The notes: generated by a model from the sequence alone, not told the origin. A DNA stretch of 64,000 nucleotides from Myrica gale (GCA_963930655.1 OZ005608.1:13330001-13394000), one strand, 5' to 3'. Shown: positions 1-11,750, counted from the stretch's first letter. Made by a program: numbers and translations.

Positions 1-785
1 CATGTAACCTTATGTAATTCATGCATGATCATGAATTTTGATGCACGTGTATACCTCATGATTGCATATGCACATGCACTTGCTCTTGAAAACATCATTT
101 GTACTTATAAAGCTCTTGCTTTTGGAAAATCTTTCCAATCCTTATCTTATGGTGTCACGCCCCGAACGCTAGCTAAACGAGGCTAATGACAGCCGCGAGC
201 ATTCCCGGCATGGGACGCTCCAGCGTACTTACTACTATACTTGCAGCGGAAAAGACGTTGATGCTTCAATGTTAAAAAGAAGCCTTATAATGCTAGCGTA
301 TAACGTGCATAAGAACATACTTCCCATTGATAACTCAAGGTTGTTAAACATATTCTCAAAATATCAACCAGTTTAAAACATTAACTAACTAAGCCAAATG
401 AAACCCATGACCACCACATCACGGTGGCTCATGCCGACTTTTACAAAAATTAGCTAAATCTTTCCTAACGTTAGCAAACAAGAGAGACATTTCATCAACC
501 CTTCTCCTAGGGTTCAAGGTCCTCTTCTTAAGATTCCACCCCTGTAACATCATCTGGAATGATACAATTTAAAACTGTGAGTCGAAAGACTCAGTAAGGA
601 ATTATAGCTAAAACATGGGTTGAAATTGTAAGCATGCACTTGAACTTGAAATCATAGTCATGTAAACATAATGCGCTGCATGCCTGATTATGAAACGTGA
701 TGCATGTATAATGCACATGCATTTACTCTTGCTTTTGTAAAAATCGATTTACATCTTATCTTGTGGGCCACTTGCCCTCTTTTAC

Positions 786-819
786 CCCTGACATCAGGGT
801 TGTGCGTTCCCGTAGGAAC
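786..819 (-). other. Double-hairpin module in LTR, copy 1
   Basis: On the minus strand, stem GTTCC / GGAAC encloses a TACG loop (806-819). It is followed by stem CCCTGA / TCAGGG around a 2-base loop (786-799). The same pair occurs in three other LTRs of this window. Confidence 0.7.
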
Positions 820-904
820 AGTCCCTTATTTCCCTTAGGGACCTTACATATGGTCGAGCTAGCTCACCTTCTCTCATTCGTCCTTCAGTGGCTAGACACG
901 ACCC

Positions 905-1050
905 TTGAGGTTCACACCTTCTTGCAAGCATCCTTCAGTGTGATTGCACTTACCTCATGGACTACCCATCCTTCTTGCAAGCATCCTTCGGTATGGGTGT
1001 CCTAGGTGACATCCATCCTTCACGTAAACGTCCTTCGGTATGGATGCACC
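905..1050 (-). repeat. LTR short tandem motif GAAGGATGCTTGCAAGAAGG, copy 1
   Basis: On the minus strand a degenerate 20-base motif recurs every 35-70 bases. It reads CCGAAGGAYG, then a spacer, then GAGAAGG or CAAGAAGG. The same block sits just upstream of the hairpin module in all four LTRs of the window. Confidence 0.6.
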
Positions 1051-2240
1051 TTCTTGACTTGGTACGGTACCGACCGACTTGGGTTCGTTAATTAACTTGT
1101 CATAAAACTTGTCATAAAGTAGCATAAAAATGGTACTTTCATTTGCATAAGAAAATGAATGCAAATGATCATGATGCATTCATGTCGTGCTTGGTAATGT
1201 CATGCTTGATATGCTTATTCATGAATATTCTTCATGCAGTGTATCATTCCAGTTTGTAAAGATTTTCACTTACCTTAGGCTTGCTTGAGTATCGAGTGTC
1301 TCGTTACCTACAATGAACCGTACTATTGTCATTCATAGGTTCACTAAACGTATATAGTAATCAATACATTACTCACACGAATCTGTTTTAATAGACCCTC
1401 ACACTAATTTTTCATACCATAACATATTCGTCATACCTCTAATTCACATGCAAGTTATCTTAAAACGCTCTCTTTCTTAACTTGAAACAAATTCCAAGAC
1501 CAACCCCGTAAAATTGGACTAAAATATCAAGAGATAACCACCAATGCAACAAAACACACTTTCCATTTCAGCCTTGAAATCTGCATATGTAACTCCAGAA
1601 ATCACAACAATCTCCAACAACCAAAATCCGAATCTCTACATGTCACAACCAACATCCAAGGCTAACTTAACATCTCATAACAACAACTATACTCTCACCT
1701 TCCTCCCACTTACAACTTCAACTCGAAGTTTACAACCAAATCATGGTTCCATAATTATCAAGTTAACACCATTGCATGTACCCATTTCTCTTGGGCTGTT
1801 TACCAAACACCTAGTGTGCGTTATTGGTCCTCTTGCCTATTTTCCCAGATCTGAACATATCCCTAACACTTAGGGCTTTGTGGTTCTCAATATCACTAGC
1901 ATACATACACAATCTAATGCATCAAACCCTAGATTCGGCCATACTTGCTCAACTTAGGTTTCAATCCCCCTCTTAGGCCTTTTATCAAACACCTAGAGCA
2001 CATAACCAATTTCTCTTGAACCCTCATTTCAGATCTAGTCATTTTTCCACATGTTCTCATGTAAAAATCTATGCTACACTTACAAGATCTACCTTGAACA
2101 TACCTAGATCCACACTAAACATCCATGAATCACAAGGAGAACACTACTTAGACAAATTACCATCAAACCACAACCAACCAACAAAAGAAAACAAGAACAT
2201 CACCAACCACAACTAACCAACAAGAGGAAACAAGAAGAGA

Positions 2241-2242
<2 letters not shown>

Positions 2243-2270
<28 letters not shown>
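2243..2270. repeat. (AG)n microsatellite in the solo LTR
   Basis: About 14 uninterrupted AG units lie beside a long CTT/CCT-rich tract (2310-2395). Both are inside the solo LTR. Confidence 0.9.
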
Positions 2271-2273
<3 letters not shown>

Positions 2274-2577
2274 CACGATTTTCGGCCAGCAAGGATTTAC
2301 CTCGCTTCTCTCCTCTTCCTCCTTCTTTTCTTCTCCTTCTTCTTCTCCTTCTTCCTCTCCTTCTTCCTTCTTCTTCTTCCTTCTTCTTCTTTCGGGTGGG
2401 TGACTTAGGGCAAGGGAAAATGAAAAGGCTGAAGAGAGGGGAAAAATGAAGTGTTCGGCAAAGGGGGAGAGAGTAATAGGCGTGAAAATGGTTGGGGAAA
2501 AGACAAGTTTGCCCTCCCCCTACTTCATAAATTTCAACTCGCGTATTTCAAACCGGTAAAATTCCGGAATGTAGTTA

Positions 2578-3040
2578 TATGTGTCGACACCATCACTCAA
2601 GGTGTCGACACTTACAACATATTTAGTAAGATGTGTCGACACCATCACTCAAGGTGTCGACACTTCCAACACTTAGCCATAGTGGGAAAAATGTAAACTC
2701 TCGGGTTTCAATTAGGTGTGTCGACACCATCACTCAAGGTGTCGACACTTCCATCACTTGGTCAAAATCCACGGGAGTTCTGGAAAAAGGCGAACTCTCG
2801 GGTTTCAGTTGGATGTGTCGACACCATCACTCAAGGTGTCGACACTTCCAACACTTAGTAAAAATCACTCTAGTTCCGGAAAGATATAAACGCTCGGGTA
2901 TCAGTCTAATGTGTCGACACTATGACTCAAAGTGTCGACACTTACAACACTTAGTCAAAATTCACTTTGGTCTCCAGGAAAAGGTAAACTTTCGGGTGTT
3001 AGTATAATGTGTCGACACTATGTTCCAATGTGTCGACACT
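2578..3040 (-). repeat. Tandem array of GTCGAC palindrome units in the solo LTR
   Basis: Six units each hold GTGTCGACAC, about 10 intervening bases and GTGTCGACAC again, so each unit can fold on itself. Units begin near 2580, 2633, 2717, 2814, 2910 and 3008. Spacing settles at about 97 bases for the last four. Only this LTR has GTCGAC; relatives in the window carry CTCGAG arrays. Confidence 0.85.
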
Positions 3041-3169
3041 TACCTCAAAAATCATCAATTAAAACATATCTACATCCTGAGGAAAATCATAGCAAAATCT
3101 CTCTCTCCTATACAATGACATAAGTAAATTCGGGATCTCACATATGGGCTACTTGAGCTTCATTTACCC

Positions 3170-3201
3170 CTGACATCAGGGTTGTGCGTTCCCGTTGGAA
3201 C
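3170..3201 (-). other. Double-hairpin module in LTR, copy 2
   Basis: On the minus strand, stem GTTCC / GGAAC encloses loop AACG (3188-3201). It is followed by CCCTGA / TCAGGG. The order and spacing match the other three copies. Confidence 0.7.
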
Positions 3202-4021
3202 TGTCCCCTATTTCCCTTAGGGACCTTACATATGGTCGAGCTAGCACACCTTCTCGTATTCGTCCTTCAGTGGCTAGGCATGACCCTTAGAGGTTCACAC
3301 CTTCTTGCAAGCATCCTTCGGTGTGATTGCACATACCTCATGGACTACCCATCCTTCTTGCAAGCATCCTTCGGTATGGGTGCCCTAGGTGACATCCACC
3401 CTTCACGTAAACGTCCTTCGGTATGGATGCACCTTCTTGACTTGGTACGGTACCGACCGACTTGGGTTCATTAACAAAACATGTCATAAAGTAGCATAAA
3501 AATGATACTTTCATTTGCATAAAATTTCTCCTTTCTCATGAGAAAAATGAATGCAAATGATCATGATGTATTCATGTCATGCTTGATAATGTCATGCTTG
3601 ATATATCATGCTTGGTATGCTTATTCATAAACAGTTTTCATGATGTGTATCATTCCAGTTTTTGAAAAGCGTAAGTTTCTACTTACGATTGCTACTTACA
3701 AACGTAAGCTCCTCTTACTTCGCTTGCTTGTGGGTTGAATGTCCGTTTACCTACAATTAGATCATACTATTGTTATTCATAGGTTTACTAGACATATAGA
3801 TTACTCACGCTTCATCATACAAAATTGTCCTTATTCCTCATTCAATATCTCATACTTCGTCATACACATACTTCATCATATAAAACCATCCATATCCTTG
3901 ACTTCTAATTGGTGATCTTACACCACAAGGTATTTTCTTAAGTGAAAAACCTAGTAGGGTCTCCTAATAGGTCAATAGGAAACTTAGAAACTTAGGAAAA
4001 ATTTCGTGAAATTCAAAGAAG

Positions 4022-4175
4022 CCCCTCGAGCGCTCGTCGAGCGTTATGCCTCTGTATAAAAATGTTAGGGACGCACGAGCGCCCTGTCGAGCATCAGTCG
4101 AGCATGAACTTACTGCACAAAAACTCTTGAAGGACACTCGAGCTCCTGTCGAGCGCCTGTCGAGCGTCAGTCCAT
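4022..4175 (-). repeat. CTCGAG/GTCGAGC repeat array in the LTR at 1-5823
   Basis: About three units of roughly 60 bases each carry several CGAGCG / TCGAGC words. It corresponds to the array at 42545-42765 in the 3' LTR. Confidence 0.75.
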
Positions 4176-4658
4176 ATTTCAGACACAAAACACACATTAT
4201 ACATCCAACACACACGAAATTTGTCTTAACATGCTCTCCTCTTATAACCTCATATTCCAGACTTCTATTTTACACCTACAATTCAAGACTTCCAACAAAA
4301 CCATGATTCCAACCCTTCAAACAATTGTTATTGCATCTATTCCACTTCCTTTGGTCTTTTATCAAACACCTAGTATGCAAGTTGGTTTCTCTTGTGTATA
4401 AATCTCCAGATCTGGCCATATTTCCCTAGGTTTCATGTACAACCCATGTTATTCTTTACAATCTACTAGTTCTACACTTCTCCAAAGAAACACACATGAA
4501 TCACAAGGAGAAAATCAATCTAGACAAACAACCATCACAACAACCATTAATGGAAAGAACAGAAAATGAGAGAAATGGGTAATGGCTTGGTCGGCCAAGA
4601 AGGGCTGAAATCCCTCACCTCCTTCTCTCTTTTCTTTCTCTTCTTCTACCTCTTCTTT

Positions 4659-4724
4659 CTTCTTCTTCTTCTTCTTCTTCTTCTTCTTCTTCTTCTTCTT
4701 CTTCTTCTTCTTCTTCTTCTTCTT
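4659..4724. repeat. (CTT)n microsatellite
   Basis: About 22 nearly perfect CTT units lie in an LTR region that is pyrimidine-rich on the plus strand. Apparent lysine-rich reading frames here are artefacts of the repeat. Confidence 0.9.
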
Positions 4725-5374
4725 CCTTCTTTGTTCGGGTGAGCTAGGGCAATTGATTTGTGGGAATGGGGGGGGTTGCCTTATACGTAAAGGGGCTTGG
4801 GGGAAGGGAAAAGGCAAAATTGCCCTTCCCCCCTTCTTTCCCTTTCTCCCCTCTTTTCCTTTTCTGCCCCTCATGAAAACTCATTTTTCTTTTCTGCCAC
4901 TCCCACAATTAACTTTAATATGTCTCCTCATTTTTGTTCCAAGGATTCTCATATTTCCAAGGCTAAAGCCCCTAATAAAAATATTTTCAAATCTTGTAAC
5001 TTAGGGACATTTTCCATTAATAAAACAATTTCATCAATCTCAATTGCTCAAATCTAATGGCAATTAATATAACAGTCATATCCTTGCTTAAAACTAGCTT
5101 AAAACTTATAAAAACGTTAAGGGAAAAAATCCCCCTAAACATAACTTGAAATTAATTTATCCATACATACATCCTCAATAAAATTTCTTTACACTATCTC
5201 TTTCTCAATACTTTACATCATACCATGTCTGGGCTAATGTCTATCGACTTCCCACCATCTTAACCTCAATAAATTTCTTAACTAAGCTTATACAACTTTC
5301 CTCAATGTTAGGGTTCACAAGTCTTCCATTGGAACTCCAAATTCATCATATATGAAATTTTAATTGGTCCTACT

Positions 5375-5545
5375 CGAGCGCCAGTCGAGCACCGATCGAG
5401 TGCCAATTTACTGTCCAACTCACTGCGTAGAATTCCCAAGGGCCGCTCGAGCACCTGTCAAGCGTTGGTCAAACGACAAGGCACTGTCCATCATATTTCC
5501 TTAAGACCGCTCGAGCGCCTGTTGCCCGCTGGTCGAGCGCAATGT
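5375..5545 (-). repeat. Second CTCGAG-type array in the same LTR
   Basis: Three degenerate units contain CGCTCGAGC and GTCGAGC words. This LTR therefore holds two separate arrays. Confidence 0.7.
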
Positions 5546-5823
5546 CACCTAAAAACAGGGTGCTAAAAATCTTCCTATTCCAACACCCCAATTATGATCC
5601 TCCAATTATTTCACTAAATCCCCAAATACTCAACTTCAATATTGTCAAACTACAAACAACATATCAATTCAATTAAAATTATAGATGCACAAAATACTAG
5701 GGGAAATCTTCACCTGGACATAACCTTAGATTAATTCCCCTATACCTGCCTTCCGCAATAATTAGAGCACATCTTGAGGAGTCATAATTCTTTTACAAAG
5801 ATAGAAAAAGTTGGGGTCTCACA

Positions 5824-6248
5824 GGAAGCCCCAGTGGCAGTTGGGGCTGAAGGAGAGGGATCAAAGAAAGGTGGAGCAAAGGAAGAAGACAGGCCACTGG
5901 AACAGAGGAAGACTGACGAGCAACCCGAGTGAGCACTAGTGAATGCTTATTCTGATTTGAGAGGCAGCATGTTGCCCTAGATGGTATTTGTATAAGTTTA
6001 CGAACAAGATGCAATGTAAAGACTTTTTTGAATTATAATTTGTTTACCGAGGAGTTATGTTCATTGAGCTTGTATCTCAGCCAACATGTGGATCCTGAGT
6101 GAGTCTTCCGCTGTGTATATAAACAAAAAAAAAATTCCGCTGCGTTGTATCAAACTTCCCCTGTATGAGTTAGTGTAAGCGCTGGAGTGTTCCCGGGGAA
6201 TGCTCGCGGCTGTCACGGTCCCTGCGGGATGGCGTTCGGGGCGTGACA
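5824..6248 (+). mobile_element. 3' part of an LTR (chromovirus-type), plus strand
   Basis: The segment ends CGTTCGGGGCGTGACA, the terminal motif of the LTR family in this window, preceded by the usual GGAATGCTCGCGGCTGTCA block. Its upstream side is cut by the LTR that ends at 5823. No coding capacity is assigned. Fossil fragment. Confidence 0.6.
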
Positions 6249-6580
6249 TTGACTCACGTTTTTTTTAAACTGTATCATTCCAAATGCTTCAGGTGAAGGA
6301 ATTCAGGAGGACTATCCGACTTAAGGAGAGATGTTTGTATTTTGTGGTGTTGTTTTTGTTGACCTATATGGTCTGCCACTTGAACTTAATGTTTCATGTG
6401 TTGTAATTAAGTTATTACGTCTTTGAGCTGTATTGCAAGATTAGTCATGAGTTTGGCTCATCTCTCTCTCGATTCTGTATTTTTCCGCTGTATGTATGAT
6501 GTATGATTATGCTGGAGCTTTCCCCTCGGGATTGCTCGCGGCTGTCACGGTCCCTGCGGGACTGCGTTCGGGGCGTGATA
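6249..6580 (+). mobile_element. Second LTR 3' end, related to the solo LTR at 60189-63558
   Basis: The piece begins TTGACTCAC, passes through CATTCCAAATGCTTCAGGTG and ends GCGTTCGGGGCGTGATA. It parallels 63219-63558. Because the match starts in mid-LTR directly after another LTR end, the upstream fragment probably inserted into it. Confidence 0.6.
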
Positions 6581-6609
6581 GTTAAGTCACCCTTTTGAGA
6601 CGAAGTTTC

Positions 6610-8285
6610 ATCACACAGAGATCGATCGAGTACTCAACGATCAATCGCTCTTTTTATGACGAAATGCTCTGTCAAAAAATAAAAAACTGTTTGCCGACGG
6701 AATTATGTCGTTACTAGGGCTGTCCAAGATCCTGTCCCGGCCGGTTCGGTCCCGTTTGGCAGGCCAAACAGGAAATTTTATAGAGCATATAGACCGGACC
6801 GGTCCGGTCCCCGATTTATCCGGTCCGGTCTGGGCCGGTTTGGGTCATGCCATTGTGGGCCGGTTTTAGGTTGGGTCATGCCATTTTGGGCCGGTTTTGG
6901 GGTTGGGCCTTGCCATTTTGGGCCAATTTCCGGTTTGGGCCAGTTTAGAGAGGTATACTCCGGTCCGGTCCCGGGTTTTCATGAGGGTAACCCGGAACCG
7001 GGCCGGAATGTACGGTCAACCCGGTTTCAAAAAAGTCAACCGGTTTTGGTCAAAACCTGTCCAGTTTTTTGGCCTGTCCGGCCAGTTTTTTGGACAGCCC
7101 TAGTCGTTACCATAGCCGATCGATCGGTAGTACATTCACTAATCGATCGTTGACCAATTAAGATGTGACTTTCTTAAGTGATCGATTGGGGACAAACATT
7201 GAATGATCATTACGTGTAACAATAAGGAAATCGCAGATGCAACGAATGAGAATGTGTCACGAGTTAGCCACGAGTTACAAAACCGTCACTTTTTTGAATT
7301 GTCGTTCGATCGTTGAATTAGCAATCGATCGTTGATTCAACGAATGATAGAGCACCACGTGTTGAAAAATCAGGATCGATCAATACTACAAATTCTCTCC
7401 AAATCCTCTCAACGTTCTACGAGCGATTTCGTGCTGGATTTTCTTCCAAAGTGCGTGGAATCTTCTCTTGTTGTCATCTACATCAAAGATACGTACTTAT
7501 GTTGTTTTTTAAGCGATTTAAGTGGTTTTAAATTCGTTTTTACTTTAGTTTTTTAAATTTGCTATATGATGCATTTAGGTCAGTAAAAATGTAGTTTTTT
7601 TAGTGTTAATGTATGTTTTAGGAGTTTAGGATTGTTTTGGGATCAATTTGGGTTGCTTTTGGGTGTGTTTTGGGTTATTATAGGCACTGAGTTTTTTCTG
7701 CCATCATCCCAGCACTGATAAATCACCTGTTTATGGTGCTCGATCGGTAGGTAGTTGATGAGAAATTACATTCGTCGTCTTATTTCAACGATCAATTGTT
7801 GTGGGCAACCGATCGACGATCAAAACAATGCGTTTAGATTCTAAGACGATGGATTGCGTGTGGGACCGATCGATCGATTCTTAGTACTATGCATGTGGGA
7901 CCAATCAATCGATTCCCAGTACTATGCGTGTTAGCTATCATGCCTCATCCATCGCTCATACATTGAGTGATCGATCGGTATATTAAATCTGAAACGCATC
8001 GTTTTCACTAGGTAGAGATCGATCGTCATATTGGTGATCGATCGCATGTGTAATTTGCTGCGTTTTGTTGCATAGACAACTGATCTTCTATACAATAAGA
8101 CACATAATTTTATATGCAGTGATTGATCAGTATACTTTATGGATCGATTGTAATATTAAGTGATCGATATCTAATTTTACCGATTGATCAGTATGTATCC
8201 AAACGCACAATTTTGAGTAGCTGATCGATCGATGAGTCAGGCGATCGATCGTGACCTTATAAGTGATCGATCGCTTAAATTTACG
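6610..8285. repeat. GATCGATCG palindrome field 1
   Basis: Words such as CGATCGATCGGT and GATCGATCG occur every few tens of bases, in both orientations, through 6610-6665, 7115-7400 and 7740-8285. The hAT MITE at 6715-7102 interrupts the field. Dense subterminal motif fields are known from CACTA transposons, where they bind a transposon protein. Assignment to that role is inference. No gene other than the possible exon-sized stretch near 7330-7550 (not credible) is seen. Confidence 0.6.
6715..7102. mobile_element. hAT-type MITE with GGCCGG-rich core
   Basis: The 388-bp element has perfect 13-bp terminal inverted repeats, TAGGGCTGTCCAA and TTGGACAGCCCTA. It is flanked by a perfect 8-bp target duplication GTCGTTAC at 6707-6714 and 7103-7110. 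An 8-bp duplication and a TAGGG end are hallmarks of hAT elements. It has no coding capacity. The core contains CGGTCCGGTC words and about three copies of a 35-40 base unit built on TTGGGYCWTGCCATTKTGGGCC (6838-6950). The intact duplication suggests a fairly recent insertion. Confidence 0.92.
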
Positions 8286-8389
8286 AAGGATCGCCATTTT
8301 ATTGCAGCTTAATTAATTAATATTTTATTTGCGTAATTGCGATTATCAATTAACACATATTTACATACAATTATTGTAGCATAACTAAA

Positions 8390-9570
8390 ATGTCAGGAGC
8401 TAAAAGTGCACGCACTTCGAGGACTGGGCTGGATCGTCGTCCTAAAAGCAGGAGCTCACTCTCTGATGATGACCTTGGAGAGGAGATGGAGTACTTGAGG
8501 GGGGCGACCGGTGGCCAAAGAGCGTCATGTGACATTGGCAGATTTTGATGAGTTTTTGTACGAGGACCATACCATCTTCCAACTCTTCGAGTACCAGTGA
8601 TTCCTGCATAAGCTCTCATGGACGGAGGGTTTCTGTGTCGACACCCTCGTGCACGATTTCTTCTGTGCACTTGTCTCAACAGATAGAGCACCTGAGCTGT
8701 AGCTGGAAGTACGATTAGTACAGTTCATATTCTCGGCAGACGTCATTGTTGAATTCTTACACTGCCCTAGGCCCGAGACCCCCTGCTTCCCGATGGTACC
8801 CTGACGGATGAGCAGAAGACGTCAGACCTGTGGACTCTTATGACCAGGAAGACCTCTACAGTTTTGGTGGATGGTGCACCTCATCTAGATGTCAAACGTC
8901 AATGGCAGATCTCATTCCACCGAGTGCTCGTTCAGTAGAGCACAGTGTATGCTCTTGCTGGGTCAGCAGACGCGGATAGATTTTTCGCTGTACAATTTCG
9001 AGCAAATTATGGAAGAGGCTTGAGAAGTTAAGGATTATAGCCTCTCATATGACGTATTTCTGACTTAGTTCCTCATTTATCGGGGCATTGTGATAGGTGA
9101 AAGGGAGACTTGTAAAGGATTCAAGAGTGCATTGAACAAGGTTATCGTGTCTAGGAACAAGGGTAGGAGGGGGCTTTGACTCAACTGTTCGCTACAGACA
9201 GCAGAATCATCTACAGACTGCGGACCGTCCCGATCAGAAGCTCTTCTCGAGACGGGAGCGCCTACAGTGCCTCGTGGCCCAGCTCTATGCGGACCTCGAC
9301 AATCGTCATTTAGCGATTGTGAAAGCCGCTCTATGGCCTCTTGAGGAGCATATGGAGAAATTAGAGCGGGAGATCCAGCGGCTCCGGGAAGACGTTGATA
9401 AGCTCCAGAAAGATTTTGATGGGGAGTGCACTACTATGTTCCTTCACAACAAGACAGATGTGGCTCATATGAGTTAATTCAAAGGACATTTGGAAGAAAT
9501 CAAGAAGACCCCGACTGAGTTCAAGAAGTGGCGACTTTCCGTTAAGCTGTTCGGGAGTCATAGACATTTT
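8390..9570 (+). pseudogene. Decayed plant transposon-type ORF
   Basis: A start-like MSGAKSARTSRTGLDRR at 8390 is followed by broken frames. These include a piece with FLYEDHTIFQLFEYQ, then LVHDFFCAL followed by EVRLVQFIFSADVIVEFL. It ends in a 67-residue open stretch (9274-9477) that looks like a coiled coil: LEEHMEKLEREIQRLREDV. The middle piece resembles the putative plant transposon protein domain, whose members read vreFYanl ... VRG..v.fs...In.fL; this is from memory, not from a search. GATCGATCG fields flank it on both sides. Several stops and frame changes make it a relic. It could instead be the second gene of a CACTA-like element. Confidence 0.45.
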
Positions 9571-9889
9571 TATCGTTTTTACTATCTATTTTGGACATGT
9601 ATTTAGATTTATGCTTTTATTTATCTGTATGAGACATATATGTTTACTTGGATTTGGGTTTATATTTACATATTTGGGACATCTATTCATTTGAGGATAT
9701 GTAGTTGCTTTGATTACAATTTATGCATTTTTTATTTTTTTTCTCAACATTTAGATACATAATTCGACCAAAATACCCTTTGCTTGGCAAAATTAACAAA
9801 AATTGGAAAGTTAAACAGGTAAATAATATACGTATTTAAATAAAGTTTCAGTACATACATATGTACATAAGAAATTTTATAGTGATCGA
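9571..9889. other. No feature seen
   Basis: AT-rich spacer between the decayed ORF and the second palindrome field. No open frame, repeat or RNA signature is visible. Confidence 0.6.
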
Positions 9890-10440
9890 TCAAATACGTA
9901 ATATAACAAAAGTCATTTTTTTCATAATAAGGATCATCGATCGATCGGTGTTGGATGGTGTCGTCTAGATACGCAAAACCGATCGATCATCAATTGTCAC
10001 TGAGCAATCGATGAATATCACCGATCAATATAAAAATTCATCGTCGTTTTGTTTTATCTGAGATGATCGATCGGTACATTCGTCACCGATCGGTAGTCGT
10101 TATACAACGTCGTGTTGGTGTGATGGTGTCGTTTAGGTAAAGAAAACCGATCGATTGTTGCAAAATAACGATTGGTCATACAAGACAGCTTCATTTTAAT
10201 TTGGCTAGCCGATCGATCTGTAAGTGACACACCAATCGATCAAACATATCCGTTGTCATTTTGTACTATTTCAAATGATCGATCATTCAAAACAATAATC
10301 GATCAGCGTTATGTGTCACCGTTTCCATTATATAAGTGATCAATCGTTAACGTAATGCGATTGGTTGTCTCGAGCAGTATCGTTTTCATAAAAAAGAATA
10401 ATCAATTGGTGTAATAGGCGATCGATCGGTAGTTAATTTT
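9890..10440. repeat. GATCGATCG palindrome field 2
   Basis: About fifteen GATCGATC, CGATCGGT and ACCGATCG words occur in 550 bases, in both orientations, with no open frame. It mirrors field 1 on the other side of the decayed ORF. Confidence 0.6.
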
Positions 10441-10724
10441 TTATTTTAATTATTGGTATTGAATAATGTGACTTTAACTAATTTGAAACACAAAATATAT
10501 ATTAACAACTATGTTAAGATGTATTTAGATTATATAAAAACATATCTAGTACACATAATTGGAATTTGGGAAAGCATGCATAACAATTACATATTGCATC
10601 ATGTACACATTTTATAAGAGTTAGTGTGATGAATGTATTAAGATGTCATAAGTTAGTGATATAATACTTATTTAGGACTTGATTATAAGTTAGCGGGAAT
10701 TTTACAGCTGACAATGCGATCGAC

Positions 10725-11430
10725 TGGGTTTAGGACCGATCGATCGGCATTTATCGAGCTTGAAATGCCAGAATGCTATAAGGTCGTGGGCGAAGTGCAA
10801 AAATGCACCCTCGGCAAAGAGGAGACCAAAGGCTTGTGATAAGAAGTTATTTTTCGCACAAACTTAGCACAAACACCGTCCTTTTGGTTAGGAGAGTGTT
10901 TAGAATAGGTTAAGAGTAAGCCCAAGGTTAGCTTTATTGATTTTTTAACTGGGTGAATATTGAAAATTTTGGACAAAATTAGTGGGATTTTGGTGGGGAT
11001 TTAGTTCGTTTGGGTGTTGATTTCGTGCAAGAGATAATATACTCGACCTATGCTACGATTTATGAATGATTTGGTTGGTTATTTGGTGATTTTTTTTTAT
11101 TTTAGTATTTGTGGATACGATTTGTGATGATTAGAGCTTATTATGATGTTTTTAATATGTAAATTGGAATAAGTATATAATGAAGATTATTTGGGATATT
11201 TTGGGCTTGGTTTTGGGTGTGTGGGGTGGGTTAGCATGTTTTTATCGATCTTAGTATTTAACAGTCGATCGCAAGTTTTGACCGATTGATCGTCTGTTAG
11301 ATGGACGTTTCACAATCGATCGGCTATTTGTTAGACAATCGATTGTTTGTGGGATGGAGGTGTGACGATCGATCATATTGTTTTAGGCGATCGGTAGTCC
11401 ATAAATACCAACTGATCTACTGTAATACCG
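10725..11430. repeat. GATCGATCG palindrome field 3
   Basis: Clusters at 10725-10755 and 11250-11430 carry the same words as fields 1 and 2. The stretch between them (10760-11240) is AT-rich and shows nothing recognisable. Confidence 0.5.
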
Positions 11431-11750
11431 ATCGATCAGTGTTAAAGGCAGGTTGCAAATTTTTTATCATGTGTAGCATTTATACTATTTACATGTTTGA
11501 TTGTTTTTAAAGTGCTTGAGTTCTGGAAATAAATCATGAAGTTTGAGAAAATTGGAGGATGATTATAAGAGTGTTTTTTTTATTATCGATGATGTGTAGA
11601 ATTTGAGCTATTTACAAGTTGAATTATTGAAGTGCTTGACTTCTGGAATTAAATTGTGGAGTTTGAGAAGCATGGAAGATGAATTTTAGAGTGTTTTTTA
11701 TTTGTTAAGGTTTATTTTTGGAATATAATGTGTGTACCCTTAGACCCGTT

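Larger units (their letters stand above)
153..3142 (-). mobile_element. Solo LTR of a Ty3/gypsy chromovirus-type family, nested in another LTR
   Basis: The segment starts TGTCACGCCCC and ends GATCTCACA, the reverse complement of a TG...CA LTR, and is 2990 bp long. It is flanked by a perfect 5-bp target duplication, TATGG, at 148-152 and 3143-3147. The flanking DNA on both sides belongs to one related LTR, so this copy inserted later. Its inner sequence (about 768-1100) parallels 3150-3500 of the host LTR. Solo LTRs arise by recombination between the two LTRs of a full element. It differs from its relatives in carrying GTCGAC rather than CTCGAG arrays. Confidence 0.88.
1..5823 (-). mobile_element. 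Ty3/gypsy (chromovirus-type) LTR, partly off-window, interrupted by a second LTR
   Basis: Read on the minus strand, the piece ending at 5823 starts with TGTGAGACCCC, the same start as the 3' LTR at 41443. Bases 1-152 match the reverse complement of about 43590-43740 in that LTR, and 3148-5823 supply the rest. The other end lies outside the window, so solo LTR and part of a longer element cannot be told apart. No polypurine tract is visible beyond 5823, which favours a solo LTR. It carries two arrays of CTCGAG-containing repeats and a long CTT tract. No gene is seen inside it. It counts as a fossil. Confidence 0.75.

Noticed and set aside
2580-3040. CRISPR-like array (regular palindromic repeats)
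   Set aside because: Repeats are inside a plant LTR, spacers are similar to each other, and the genome is eukaryotic.
2451-3123. Repeat protein with CRHHHSRCRH units
   Set aside because: Read-through of the GTCGAC tandem array in a solo LTR; several frames give similar repeats.
4515-4874. Lysine-rich minus-strand frame
   Set aside because: It is the translation of a (CTT)n tract and LTR purine/pyrimidine sequence.
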